Part shown: positions 1 through 5,182 of the stretch, piece after piece
How positions within the stretch are numbered: the stretch's first letter is position 1
Layout: every line of letters starts with the position of its first letter
Assembly (NCBI GenBank): GCA_036557405.1
Contig: DATBHO010000025.1
Span: forward strand, 1-5,183
Reading direction: 5' to 3'
DNA length: 5,183 bases
Source: TA-21 sp036557405
GTDB lineage: Archaea; Thermoproteota; Nitrososphaeria; Nitrososphaerales; Nitrososphaeraceae
The notes under the pieces: model-generated
Seen by the model: the letters and a program-made list of their open reading frames with translations, nothing else
Told to the model about the DNA's origin: nothing
The model's database searches: none
Translations under genes and position numbers: made by a program

Positions 1-1
1 G

Positions 2-967
2 GCCCATGCAGCCAATAACTGGTACATGGGTATAGGTGCGAAGCCCAATACATATTACACTTATAAAGTCCAGAATCACGACACGAAGGAAGGCCAGCCG
101 TTCACTATGACTATCTATTTTAAGGAATTCGATAAAAATAAGGGGTATTGGATTGCTCCTGTTAGCGTAGTAGAACCGGATGGCAGTGTGGTAAATGGAA
201 CCTTCCACCTAAGCGATCTTGATCTTTCTGCACTTGGATCTTCACAAATACCAACTGCCATGAAACCATATAGAGGTGCATATGTTGACACATTGGACTG
301 GTTGGCGTCGTTTGTACCAAAGCCGGGGCTGTCACTAACTGCTCCTTACTGGGGAAAATTGGCTGCTATTGGAGGATCTCCAATTGCACCTAGCGGAGCT
401 GCAAAGGTAACCGTGCCTGCTGGGACCTTTGATACTACAGCCGTATCTTGGCATTATGGAGCTGATAATAACCTATATGTAACCCCGAATATGCCTTATC
501 CGGTTAAAGCGCAAGCATTTGCAGCTGTGACCAGTGGTGCTCCGCCACTACAATTTGCTTTTGAACTGCAATCAACCGGGCAAGGCCCCCCAAAAATTCC
601 AAAAAGTCAAATCGAAGCAGTCAAACCTCCACTAACTCGACAAACTGGCCGTGGAACATACAATATCCAATTATTTTGGGAACCAGTAACCATTGAGCAT
701 GGCAAGTCCACCAAATTCGGAGTTCTATTTAAGGACAGCACAAATAATATCGTTAACCAAGTTAGCTATACATTCGCAATAACAACGCCTGACGGTAAGA
801 TGATCAAACAATTTGTAGATCAGAAAGCTCCCGATGGTACCGGAGTCCAAGTAGTAACAATTCCACAAGCTGGACCTTTTGTAGTAAAGGTTAGCGTAGA
901 CGCCGTTGCTGGGAATCCCAGCGGAGAATTTATCGAAAGCGTCACATATAATTTGGTAGCTAAATAA
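2..967 (+). CDS. Exported beta-sandwich protein, 5'-truncated by the window edge
   Basis: The frame is open from base 2, and the first residues before the Met at 26 read AHAANNWY. AHA followed by A looks like a signal-peptidase site, so the Met at 26 is probably internal and the signal peptide lies left of the window. Numbering from that Met (313 residues), the N-terminal half is beta-rich. Residues about 128-165 (VPAGTFDTT, then a Tyr/Pro-rich strand) resemble the DUF3108/LolA-like fold in style. A Pro/Lys-rich linker at about 188-206 leads to an Ig-like beta-sandwich at about 211-313, with IQLFWEPVTIEHGKSTKF and a closing PQAGPFVVKVSV strand, a pattern common in thaumarchaeal exported proteins. 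There are no transmembrane segments and no Cys. Its G+C is visibly higher than in the flanking DNA. Ligand and function are unknown; a cell-surface or pseudoperiplasmic location is inferred. The ORF is firm and the domain naming is tentative. Confidence 0.88.
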   Translation, partial: AHAANNWYMGIGAKPNTYYTYKVQNHDTKEGQPFTMTIYFKEFDKNKGYWIAPVSVVEPDGSVVNGTFHLSDLDLSALGSSQIPTAMKPYRGAYVDTLDWLASFVPKPGLSLTAPYWGKLAAIGGSPIAPSGAAKVTVPAGTFDTTAVSWHYGADNNLYVTPNMPYPVKAQAFAAVTSGAPPLQFAFELQSTGQGPPKIPKSQIEAVKPPLTRQTGRGTYNIQLFWEPVTIEHGKSTKFGVLFKDSTNNIVNQVSYTFAITTPDGKMIKQFVDQKAPDGTGVQVVTIPQAGPFVVKVSVDAVAGNPSGEFIESVTYNLVAK

Positions 968-1135
968 GCTCCATATTTTTTGTTGCGTGTTCTAGAAATT
1001 ATAAAAGTGTTTGACCAAGTGATATTCTGATCTTAGTCGATTAGTTATTATATTAAGTACATTTCTGTTATTCGATATCATAAATATATTCTAAAAAACT
1101 GCAAAATTGAGGCGTTCATTAGTATAGAGTATTAA
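968..1135. other. AT-rich spacer with no gene seen
   Basis: Stops are dense in every frame I read, and there are no RNA-gene signatures. Apart from the T-run at its left end I see nothing to annotate. Confidence 0.5.
974..984 (+). terminator. Oligo-T terminator after the exported-protein gene
   Basis: A run of six T (976-981) begins nine bases after the stop codon, with no hairpin before it. Archaeal RNA polymerase terminates at T-rich tracts without needing a stem-loop, so this is a plausible end for the upstream transcript. The assignment rests on position and base run only. Confidence 0.4.
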
Positions 1136-1266
1136 AAGCAAAGGGGCACATTAGCAGTTGATAATTATAACCCTATGACAGCTCGGGGCGAATTAATTTA
1201 AGGCTGCTATTCAAAAGAGCTTGGTGATATAATAAAAGAATATCCATTTCTACTTTTGTTCTTATC

Positions 1267-1291
1267 TAACGATATCAGATATTTATCGTTA
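1267..1291. repeat. 8-bp inverted repeat
   Basis: TAACGATA (1267-1274) and TATCGTTA (1284-1291) are exact reverse complements separated by nine bases. No T-run follows, so it is not an obvious terminator. It lies inside the presumed decayed frame and may be coincidental. Confidence 0.35.
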
Positions 1292-1649
1292 AATAACCCG
1301 CTCAAGTGCTATTCTTCGTGTCAGGCCAATAATCATAGAAAGAATCAGAAGCATACAAAAATATTATTAGTAGTATTGACAGCGAAGCAACCAAGAACAA
1401 TTGCAGAAATGCCTTTCCATATTTTATGAAATTTTGCAAAGTTACTACCTATGATAATATGTTGCCCTTTGACAAAATCAGGTTATAAGGGACACTCACT
1501 TATTCATCAAATTGTAGGATGAGTTGCAGGAGATATTGATAATGATAAGAAATTCATTTTAAGTATAGTCGGTTTTCTTAATGAAACATATTGAATTGTA
1601 CAAGGTTTAAGCAGGGCTTATCGAATAATTTGGAAATGGATGAATTTCA

Positions 1650-1667
1650 CAATAATCTAGATTATTG
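1650..1667. repeat. 18-bp perfect palindrome
   Basis: CAATAATCTAGATTATTG is its own reverse complement across all 18 bases, centred between 1658 and 1659. It could be a site for a dimeric regulator, or a leftover inside a decayed gene, since it coincides with the TAG stop at 1658. No gene start lies within 100 bases downstream, so an operator role is unsupported. Confidence 0.6.
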
Positions 1668-1741
1668 CATCATACATTGTTGGATGCATGAATCGCTTGA
1701 AGTACTTTGAATTGAGATAGCTCGAAGGGCATTATTAATGC

Positions 1742-1749
1742 TATATAAG
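1742..1749 (+). promoter_or_regulatory. Archaeal TATA box (TATATAAG)
   Basis: TATATAAG is a close match to the archaeal TATA consensus. Its centre is 27 bases before the ATG at 1773, the spacing expected for a leaderless archaeal transcript that starts on the start codon. What follows is a tandem repeat and an 11-codon ORF or a decayed fragment, so the box may be an orphan promoter or the promoter of a small RNA. Confidence 0.35.
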
Positions 1750-1771
1750 GGGTCAGCAACTTAATTTTTAA

Positions 1772-1915
1772 AATGACGACGAATATGACGACGAATATGA
1801 CGAGATAAGATTTGCATCATATGTCAGATTAAAATTTATTATTCGATTCTTAACAAGAAGATCACGAATAAACGAAAGCATGAGGGCATCCGCACATGCT
1901 GCGATAACTGAATAA
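1772..1915 (+). pseudogene. Fragment of a decayed coding region with an acidic repeat
   Basis: The frame from 1772 is open for 47 codons to the TAA at 1913, and is the same frame as the broken block to its left. The peptide starts NDDEYDDEYDE and continues into a basic, helical stretch with FIIRFLTRRSRINE and ends ASAHAAITE. By my count about 70 per cent of first codon positions are purines, well above that expected for random sequence, which supports a coding past. There is no start codon, and a TAA lies directly before it at 1769. It may be the 3' remnant of the gene broken at 1136-1720 or a separate relic. The family is unknown. Confidence 0.33.
1773..1803 (+). repeat. 12-bp tandem repeat, 2.6 copies
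   Basis: The unit ATGACGACGAAT occurs at 1773-1784 and 1785-1796, followed by a partial copy ATGACGA at 1797-1803. The unit length is a multiple of three. In the frame beginning ATG at 1773 it reads MTTN MTTN MTR and then a stop (1806). In the frame starting at 1772 it reads NDDEYDDEYDE. It is likely to be prone to slippage. Confidence 0.85.
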
Positions 1916-1926
1916 AGTAATTATAG

Positions 1927-2181
1927 CATCATTTTGAACTATTTGTAAACAGAGTAAATAAACGAGGAAATATCTCAAATACTTCGTCGACACCGCCAGC
2001 CTAAGGCAACAAAACCAAATTCCTACGTAAATCAGGAACTATTTCCATCTCTGTTGAGGTGACATTACGTAATTAGAATATGTTGATCCAATATAACCAA
2101 CCCATGAGTAGAAATGTATTATATGAATTATTGAGAACCCGAGATCACCCAGGAGAGTATAATCATTTAACAGAGGTATAA
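1927..2181 (+). pseudogene. Possible decayed gene fragment, unrecognised
   Basis: A second frame, different from that of 1136-1915, runs 84 codons with only a TAA at 2002 and a TAG at 2074 before the terminal TAA at 2179. The last piece contains NMLIQYNQPMSRNVLYELL followed by RTRDHPGEYNHLTEV, which reads like ordinary soluble protein. An internal ATG at 2104 would leave only 25 residues. First-position purine bias is weak, at a little over half. I cannot name a family. A minus-strand run of 59 codons overlaps part of it but is rich in Phe, Leu, Tyr and Cys and has no good start. Confidence 0.22.
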
Positions 2182-2273
2182 AATATTTGTGTTATGCATG
2201 TCATAAGAATTCTAAACCTGTTGGGAATATGTTCTAATTTGCAACTTCTTTCTTCTCTAAGGCATATGATTCA

Positions 2274-2282
2274 AATTTAATT
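2274..2282 (+). promoter_or_regulatory. Candidate TATA box before the 52-codon ORF
   Basis: The AT run AAATTTAAT lies about 34 bases before the ATG at 2312, which would give a short leader of roughly 8-10 bases. In DNA this AT-rich such boxes are common by chance. Confidence 0.22.
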
Positions 2283-2311
2283 CCTTAACTGTGGATCTTA
2301 TATCAAAAGTG

Positions 2312-2470
2312 ATGCAAAAACAAGAGTCAATACGGACTACTATAAAACTAACTTCGTCCACCGATGAAGAAGTAAATTTGGGGGATGAGTTTAAAACAGG
2401 CAAGGATATGAAAATAAAAATAGGTCAAAACTCTTCTGTCAAGGTCATTGATTATAATTTTTTCATCTAA
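2312..2470 (+). CDS. Hypothetical 52-residue charged protein
   Basis: An ATG at 2312 opens 52 codons to the TAA at 2468. The frame is open from 2270, so GTG codons at 2291 or 2309 are possible alternative starts. The peptide is hydrophilic, with an acidic patch SSTDEEVNLGDEF near residues 15-27, then a Lys-rich stretch and a hydrophobic end (VIDYNFFI). It has no Cys and no membrane segment. About 70 per cent of first codon positions are purines, which favours this strand over the overlapping minus-strand run at 2348-2554, whose first codon is TTG and whose product is full of Phe, Ile and Leu. I do not recognise it. It may be a real small protein or the remnant of a longer gene. It lies 168 bases before the 95-residue gene on the same strand. 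Confidence 0.38.
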   Translation: MQKQESIRTTIKLTSSTDEEVNLGDEFKTGKDMKIKIGQNSSVKVIDYNFFI

Positions 2471-2638
2471 TTCGATAGTTTGAATGCTTGCATATACTGA
2501 AGCGTGTTTGAGTACGAAAAAGAATACAATTAGTTCTATGATAATGAAATTCAAATTTTATTTCAAATTGAAGTACGGGTGATACTTTATCATACCTTTT
2601 ACTATGCATTCATATGATCCAATTTAATTTACATCTAT

Positions 2639-2926
2639 GTGGACAGACAAGATATCATCTCAAATATAGATAATATTATAAGAGAGTTATCACATTTGGA
2701 TTCAGCTCAAGAGAAAAGCTCCGAATCACAAATACTCAAAAAAGAGATCGACAAGGATGACGAATTGAAACTGCAAAGTTTATTTGAAGATATGCTGGTT
2801 CTATTAAAAGATGATCCAGAAAATAAAGGCAAGATTAGGCCAATATGGAATAGAATAATGAATGGATATGGGCATATAGCACAGATTTCACAAATCTTGA
2901 AATCGGTCGAAAGGTCATTCTTGTAA
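2639..2926 (+). CDS. Small alpha-helical protein of unknown function (95 residues)
   Basis: The start is GTG at 2639. An upstream in-frame TGA at 2615 leaves no ATG, and the ATG at 2637 is in another frame and stops after ten codons. The protein is soluble and highly charged, with no Cys. Residues 2-45 form a probable amphipathic helix or coiled-coil region (IISNIDNIIRELSHL, then a Ser/Glu/Lys-rich stretch). Residues 45-57 (LQSLFEDMLVLLK) and 68-93 (PIWNRIMNGYGHIAQISQI) form further helices joined by a DDPENKGK turn. Short C-terminal helical bundles of this kind resemble partner-binding domains, but no family can be named. It lies 82 bases before the DedA-like gene on the same strand, so co-transcription is possible but not shown. 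No convincing Shine-Dalgarno or TATA site fixes the start, and a lost upstream part cannot be excluded. Confidence 0.68.
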   Translation: MDRQDIISNIDNIIRELSHLDSAQEKSSESQILKKEIDKDDELKLQSLFEDMLVLLKDDPENKGKIRPIWNRIMNGYGHIAQISQILKSVERSFL

Positions 2927-2988
2927 TCCGTTTTGAAATCAGAGTAAGTTAATTTGAGATTACAACAAGTTAGAGTATTTTGATTTCA
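2884..2988. repeat. Four copies of TGAAATC/GATTTCA before the DedA-like gene
   Basis: The heptamer occurs as GATTTCA at 2884-2890, TGAAATC at 2898-2904, TGAAATC at 2934-2940 and GATTTCA at 2982-2988. The first two form a stem-loop with a 7-base loop at the 3' end of the 95-residue gene. The last two extend to an 8-bp inverted repeat (2934-2941 and 2981-2988) and lie in the intergenic region just before the membrane-protein start at 3009. This could be a set of regulator half-sites or RNA structure. AT-richness makes partial coincidence possible. Confidence 0.45.
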
Positions 2989-3008
2989 GTCAGTTTATCT
3001 ACCGATCG

Positions 3009-3548
3009 ATGCTAAATTTTGCTATTCCAACTTCAATAGAAATACTCTTTACTCAATATGGATTATTAGGCCTATTTTTAAATGGCTTGCTTTCTTCAGT
3101 TATTCCTATTCCAACTGAATTAACGATCTCTGCTTTGTTAGCCTCTGGACAAAATCAATTAAATGTGTTTATAGTACTAACGGTAGCGTCAGTCATCGGA
3201 GGGCTTCTTGCATACTATTTAGGTTACACTGGCAAAAAGCTGTCTCTTCAAATTCGCAAGAACCGATCTGAAGGAACTAATTCTTATAATGCTGGTAATA
3301 CTGATACCACCTATCGAACCGAGAAGGAAAATCGTAGTAGCGTTATGCTAGAAAGGTATGGATGGCTTATTATTTTTTTGTCCCCATGGATCCCAATTTT
3401 TGGAGATGTCATTCCAATAATAGCAGGAGTTAAAAAGTATAACTTTAAAAAATTTATTATCGTAATGAGTATAGGTAAGACGGTAAAAGCGGTGGCAATA
3501 GTTTATTTCCTTGCGATTATTGTTTCTTCTATTTTTCATCAAGGCTGA
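3009..3548 (+). CDS. DedA/VTT-family (SNARE-associated, YqaA-like) membrane protein
   Basis: A 179-residue integral membrane protein. Residues about 11-35 form a hydrophobic segment leading into SSVIPIPTE (29-37), the re-entrant loop motif of the family (normally E-x-x-x-P-x-P-x-E). Residues 53-73 form a second helix with a GGLLAYYLGY glycine pattern. Residues about 76-115 are a hydrophilic loop rich in Ser, Asn, Thr and Arg. Residues 118-141 carry the second half-motif LSPWIPIFGDVIPIIAG, and 147-176 form the last helix with a conserved-style IGK. DedA/VTT proteins are linked to lipid scrambling and membrane homeostasis; the archaeal role is not established. Length is close to that of short YqaA-type members. 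The family's usual Arg in the second motif region is not evident. The ATG at 3009 is the natural start. A weak TATA-like stretch (2974-2981) lies about 30 bases upstream, consistent with a leaderless message. Confidence 0.85.
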   Translation: MLNFAIPTSIEILFTQYGLLGLFLNGLLSSVIPIPTELTISALLASGQNQLNVFIVLTVASVIGGLLAYYLGYTGKKLSLQIRKNRSEGTNSYNAGNTDTTYRTEKENRSSVMLERYGWLIIFLSPWIPIFGDVIPIIAGVKKYNFKKFIIVMSIGKTVKAVAIVYFLAIIVSSIFHQG

Positions 3549-3687
3549 CGGGGAAGATAAACATATAGTGTCTGGTATTACACAAATTCGTAAGACTCGA
3601 CCATTGTGCTTCTCATTCACGTTACTAGAGAAGGAATTATTGCATCTATCATGTTCACTATTTTCCAGTAATTCTTAATCTAGCATA

Positions 3688-3816
3688 TTAATTGGCGTTC
3701 TTCAATTTGCATCTGCCTTCATTTTTATCATGTATGCGCCAATGTGTGACGCAACCTACCAAACTGTGTTCGGTGCAACCACATATTACGCATCTTCTAA
3801 TTGAATTCTTTGACAT
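3688..3816 (-). CDS. Cys/His-rich miniprotein, probable zinc-binding (42 residues)
   Basis: On the minus strand an ATG (complement of 3814-3816) opens 42 codons to a TAA at 3688-3690. The peptide begins MSKNSIRRCVICGC and has Cys at residues 9, 12, 14, 22 and 35 and His at 17, 25 and 29. The CVIC knuckle, a second Cys/His patch (GCVTHWRIH) and a late Cys before Lys (RCKLK) suggest one compact zinc site. The Lys/Arg-rich composition would suit nucleic-acid binding. About 69 per cent of first codon positions are purines, and five Cys with three His in so short a frame is unlikely by chance. A weak AT box (3847-3856) lies about 36 bases upstream on this strand. It converges with the DedA-like gene. 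No named family is recognised; tiny zinc-finger proteins of this style are frequent in Nitrososphaerota as I understand it. It is too short for common gene-length cutoffs. Confidence 0.55.
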   Translation of the reverse strand: MSKNSIRRCVICGCTEHSLVGCVTHWRIHDKNEGRCKLKNAN

Positions 3817-3892
3817 CTTAGGCTAGTTTCTACGTATGCGAACAGTAATATTAATTAGTCTAGCTATCTAATCAAGAATTATATTTAAATCG

Positions 3893-4033
3893 TCATCTTC
3901 TGATGAGTTCTGAAGTTGCTCGATCTATTAATTTAATTGAAATATCACAATCTATTAATTTAATTTGTTGGTCTATACATAATAGTTGTTTATTCTTAAA
4001 GTATACAAAATTTCCTACAAGTACACAAGCGTT
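3893..4033 (-). pseudogene. Unrecognised minus-strand coding fragment
   Basis: A minus-strand frame is open for 46 codons from a stop at 4034-4036 to a TGA at 3893-3895. It has no ATG. It contains VGNFVYFKNKQLLCIDQQ, then two IKLID motifs from the tandem duplication, and ends RATSELIRR. A one-base shift at the end would extend it by an acidic tail, EDDDLNIILD. Just over 60 per cent of first codon positions are purines. On the plus strand an 88-codon ORF with ATG (3903-4169) covers the same bases, but its first-position purine share is only about half and the nearby AT box (3881-3890) is too close to serve it. Both are weak; I favour the minus strand because its neighbours there read the same way. 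Confidence 0.25.
3921..3974. repeat. 27-bp imperfect tandem duplication
   Basis: Positions 3921-3938 and 3948-3965 match in 17 of 18 bases around TCTATTAATTTAATT. The 27-base period is nine codons, so it preserves frame on either strand; on the minus strand it gives a repeated IKLID motif. The rest of the two units has diverged. Confidence 0.7.
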
Positions 4034-4206
4034 CTATAACTACCCCCACAGCTTGGAGAACGACGATTATGTAATAACATACTATTCATATAAATTCACC
4101 ATCTTCGACAGAACGGAGTCAAGGAACCTAACAAGTTGCCTAGATGCTTGTCTATCTATGATCCATTGACCGCATTTCTTATTAGTCCTCTTAAAATTTC
4201 TAAAAT

Positions 4207-4599
4207 TTAACAATCTTTTTTAATGTCAACATATAGAGAAAACAAGATTGCTATCTTTGATGTCATAATATCTGAAAATTTCCATCCAAGTCTTATCATA
4301 TAGGGTGTAATAAATATGGTAATTATTGTCATCGTTCCAATTATTTCAAGTAGGAAAGAACTAGTAACGCCAAAATCTGTTCCTCCTTTAGCCACGACTA
4401 ACGCTAATTCTCCTCCGGAAGATGATTATCCAAAGCCATCCCTAAGTGCTGATGAATTACTATAGCCCTGGGCCCTAGCGGATAACGAGATAGTAAGAAA
4501 TTTTGCTACTACTGATATCACCACCAATATAATAACTGAGAGTATAAAGATAGGAAGCCGAATATCCGCCAGCGCACCGTACACGAATTTATCCTTATC
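4207..4599 (-). pseudogene. Kef-type (CPA2) cation:proton antiporter, truncated and interrupted
   Basis: Read on the minus strand from 4599 to the TAA at 4207, the frame encodes 129 residues with one internal TAA at 4426-4428. Before the stop lie GALADIRLPIF, a transmembrane helix rich in Ile/Val, and AKFLTISLSARAQGYSNSSA, then DGFG. After the stop come SSSGGELALVVAKGGTDFGV, a second helix and TIFITPYMIRLGWKFS. This is the characteristic C-terminal membrane region of CPA2 Na+ or K+/H+ antiporters, where a Gly-rich G-E-[LF]-[AS] helix follows an A-L-R-x-G-x-G segment. The stop falls inside that conserved stretch, where a hydrophobic residue is usual. A complete member needs about 380-400 residues; the next gene begins at 4979, so most of the N-terminal half is missing or scrambled, and only stop-broken sequence lies upstream in frame. 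The gene is almost surely inactive. It formerly would have exchanged monovalent cations for protons. Confidence 0.82.
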
Positions 4600-4978
4600 T
4601 CAATTTGCCTATTGTATGACCTACATTACTAGTCTATATGTTAGCATCTGTGGGGCAAAATTAACTTAACTCCGATTATTTAAGATCTAACTTCAAGAAT
4701 CAACTGTTATCCTGGCTAGATTGTAATATACAAAGATATTTGTTTCCATTACTCCATTGCTTCTATTTACACCTAATAAACACTGATCTACAATTGTTAG
4801 ATACACCAGAATTGAATCGCGTACCTGTAAATCATGTTGTATCGATCGTAGATTCGTATTTCAAGGGATCGATTACGCTAGTTCCCATGGTTAACCTGAT
4901 AAAATAATAATTCTTTGCGGAAATATTAAATCAAATGATACTATTGTCGAGAATATTCTATATAATCAGTTGAAGAAT
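4600..4978. other. Intergenic stretch with no intact gene
   Basis: This should contain the missing N-terminal part of the antiporter, but I find no convincing match to that family in the minus-strand frames. The only long open run is the fragment at 4693-4860. No tRNA, hairpin terminator or clear promoter was found. The DNA is AT-rich with scattered short palindromes such as ATCGAT. Confidence 0.45.
4693..4860 (-). pseudogene. Unrecognised minus-strand open run (55 codons)
   Basis: A minus-strand frame is open from 4860 to the TGA at 4693-4695, bounded upstream by a TGA. It has no ATG; an internal GTG precedes YLTIVDQCLLGVNRSNG. Just over 60 per cent of first codon positions are purines, mildly above chance. 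It sits where the middle of the antiporter should have been, but I cannot match it to that family. It may be a relic of another gene or simply a chance opening. Confidence 0.2.
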
Positions 4979-5182
4979 CTACCCGTTTTTACCCAATCCA
5001 AGAAAGCCGAGGCTTGAATTCTTTCTTTCTTGCGCATAGCACCTTTCATAGTATTTACAAGAAAGGCAGAGCTCTGATGGCTCCACTATGGGAACCCTTT
5101 CTTCTTTGAGCAATGTACTTAGTATTTTAGCTCTTCTGATTATTTCCTGAAGCATCCTATTATTTCTTGTGAGAGAAAACTC
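4979..5182 (-). CDS. C-terminal end of a Cas4/Dna2-like PD-(D/E)XK nuclease (partial)
   Basis: The minus-strand frame is open from the right edge to a TAG at 4979-4981, giving 67 residues, so this is the end of a gene whose start lies outside the window. The first Met is ten residues in and is probably internal. A Lys/Arg/Glu-rich helix (EIIRRAKILSTLLKEER) leads to VPIVEPSELCLSCKYYERCY. That gives a Pro-containing strand followed by C-x2-C-x5-C, the layout of the last three cysteines that bind the 4Fe-4S cluster in Cas4, Dna2 and AddB-type nucleases, typically within 30 residues of the end. A Gly-rich tail follows. If correct, it would be a DNA exonuclease, either a CRISPR-adaptation Cas4 or a stand-alone repair enzyme; the fourth Cys and the catalytic residues would be upstream. 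A different Cys-cluster protein remains possible. Nothing in the window shows a CRISPR array. Confidence 0.5.
   Translation of the reverse strand, partial: EFSLTRNNRMLQEIIRRAKILSTLLKEERVPIVEPSELCLSCKYYERCYAQERKNSSLGFLGLGKNG

Larger units (their letters stand above)
1136..1720 (+). pseudogene. Possible decayed gene, one frame with several stops, unrecognised
   Basis: One plus-strand frame stays unusually open. It is interrupted only at 1199 (TAA), 1427, 1520 and 1592 (TGA each) and 1658 (TAG), and ends with TAG at 1718. An ATG in this frame lies at 1175. The longest piece, 1202-1426, is 75 codons and contains KILLVVLTAKQPRTIAEM, which has the feel of a helical DNA-binding segment but is not a firm match. 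The piece 1523-1591 (VAGDIDNDKKFILSIVGF) has a strong purine bias at codon position 1, as in real genes. The 75-codon piece lacks that bias, so part of the openness may be chance. Several stops could come from CGA-to-TGA or CAA-to-TAA changes, as expected in a dead gene. I do not recognise a family. A chance run of low stop density in AT-rich DNA is the main alternative. Confidence 0.28.

Noticed and set aside
1862..2036. 59-codon minus-strand open run
   Set aside because: It has no start codon, a Phe/Leu/Tyr/Cys-rich antisense-like product, and is bounded by a TAG directly upstream.
2348..2554. 68-codon minus-strand ORF
   Set aside because: It starts with TTG, has Phe/Ile/Leu-heavy composition typical of antisense reading, and overlaps a plus-strand ORF with better coding bias.
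2577..2600. Imperfect hairpin GGTGATA-CTT-TATC-ACC followed by TTTT as a terminator
   Set aside because: The stem is only four pairs before a bulge, and the T-run is short. It lies directly before the start of the 95-residue gene with no well-supported gene ending there.
3348..3620. 90-codon minus-strand ORF across the end of the DedA-like gene
   Set aside because: It is the antisense shadow of a well-supported membrane-protein gene, and its product has no recognisable features.
3594..3798. Plus-strand hydrophobic runs (REGIIASIMFTIF, then LIGVLQFASAFIFIMYAP) suggesting a broken membrane protein
   Set aside because: The two runs are in different frames, no family fits, and the second is the antisense of the Cys/His-rich miniprotein, which has much stronger features.
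3903..4169. 88-codon plus-strand ORF with ATG
   Set aside because: Only about half its first codon positions are purines, no motif is visible, and the AT box at 3881-3890 is too close to the ATG to drive it. A minus-strand fragment fits the local gene direction better. Not excluded entirely.
4840..4880. Cluster of ATCGAT/GATCGT palindromes as an att or operator site
   Set aside because: These are six-base palindromes common by chance, with no longer repeat structure or flanking duplication.
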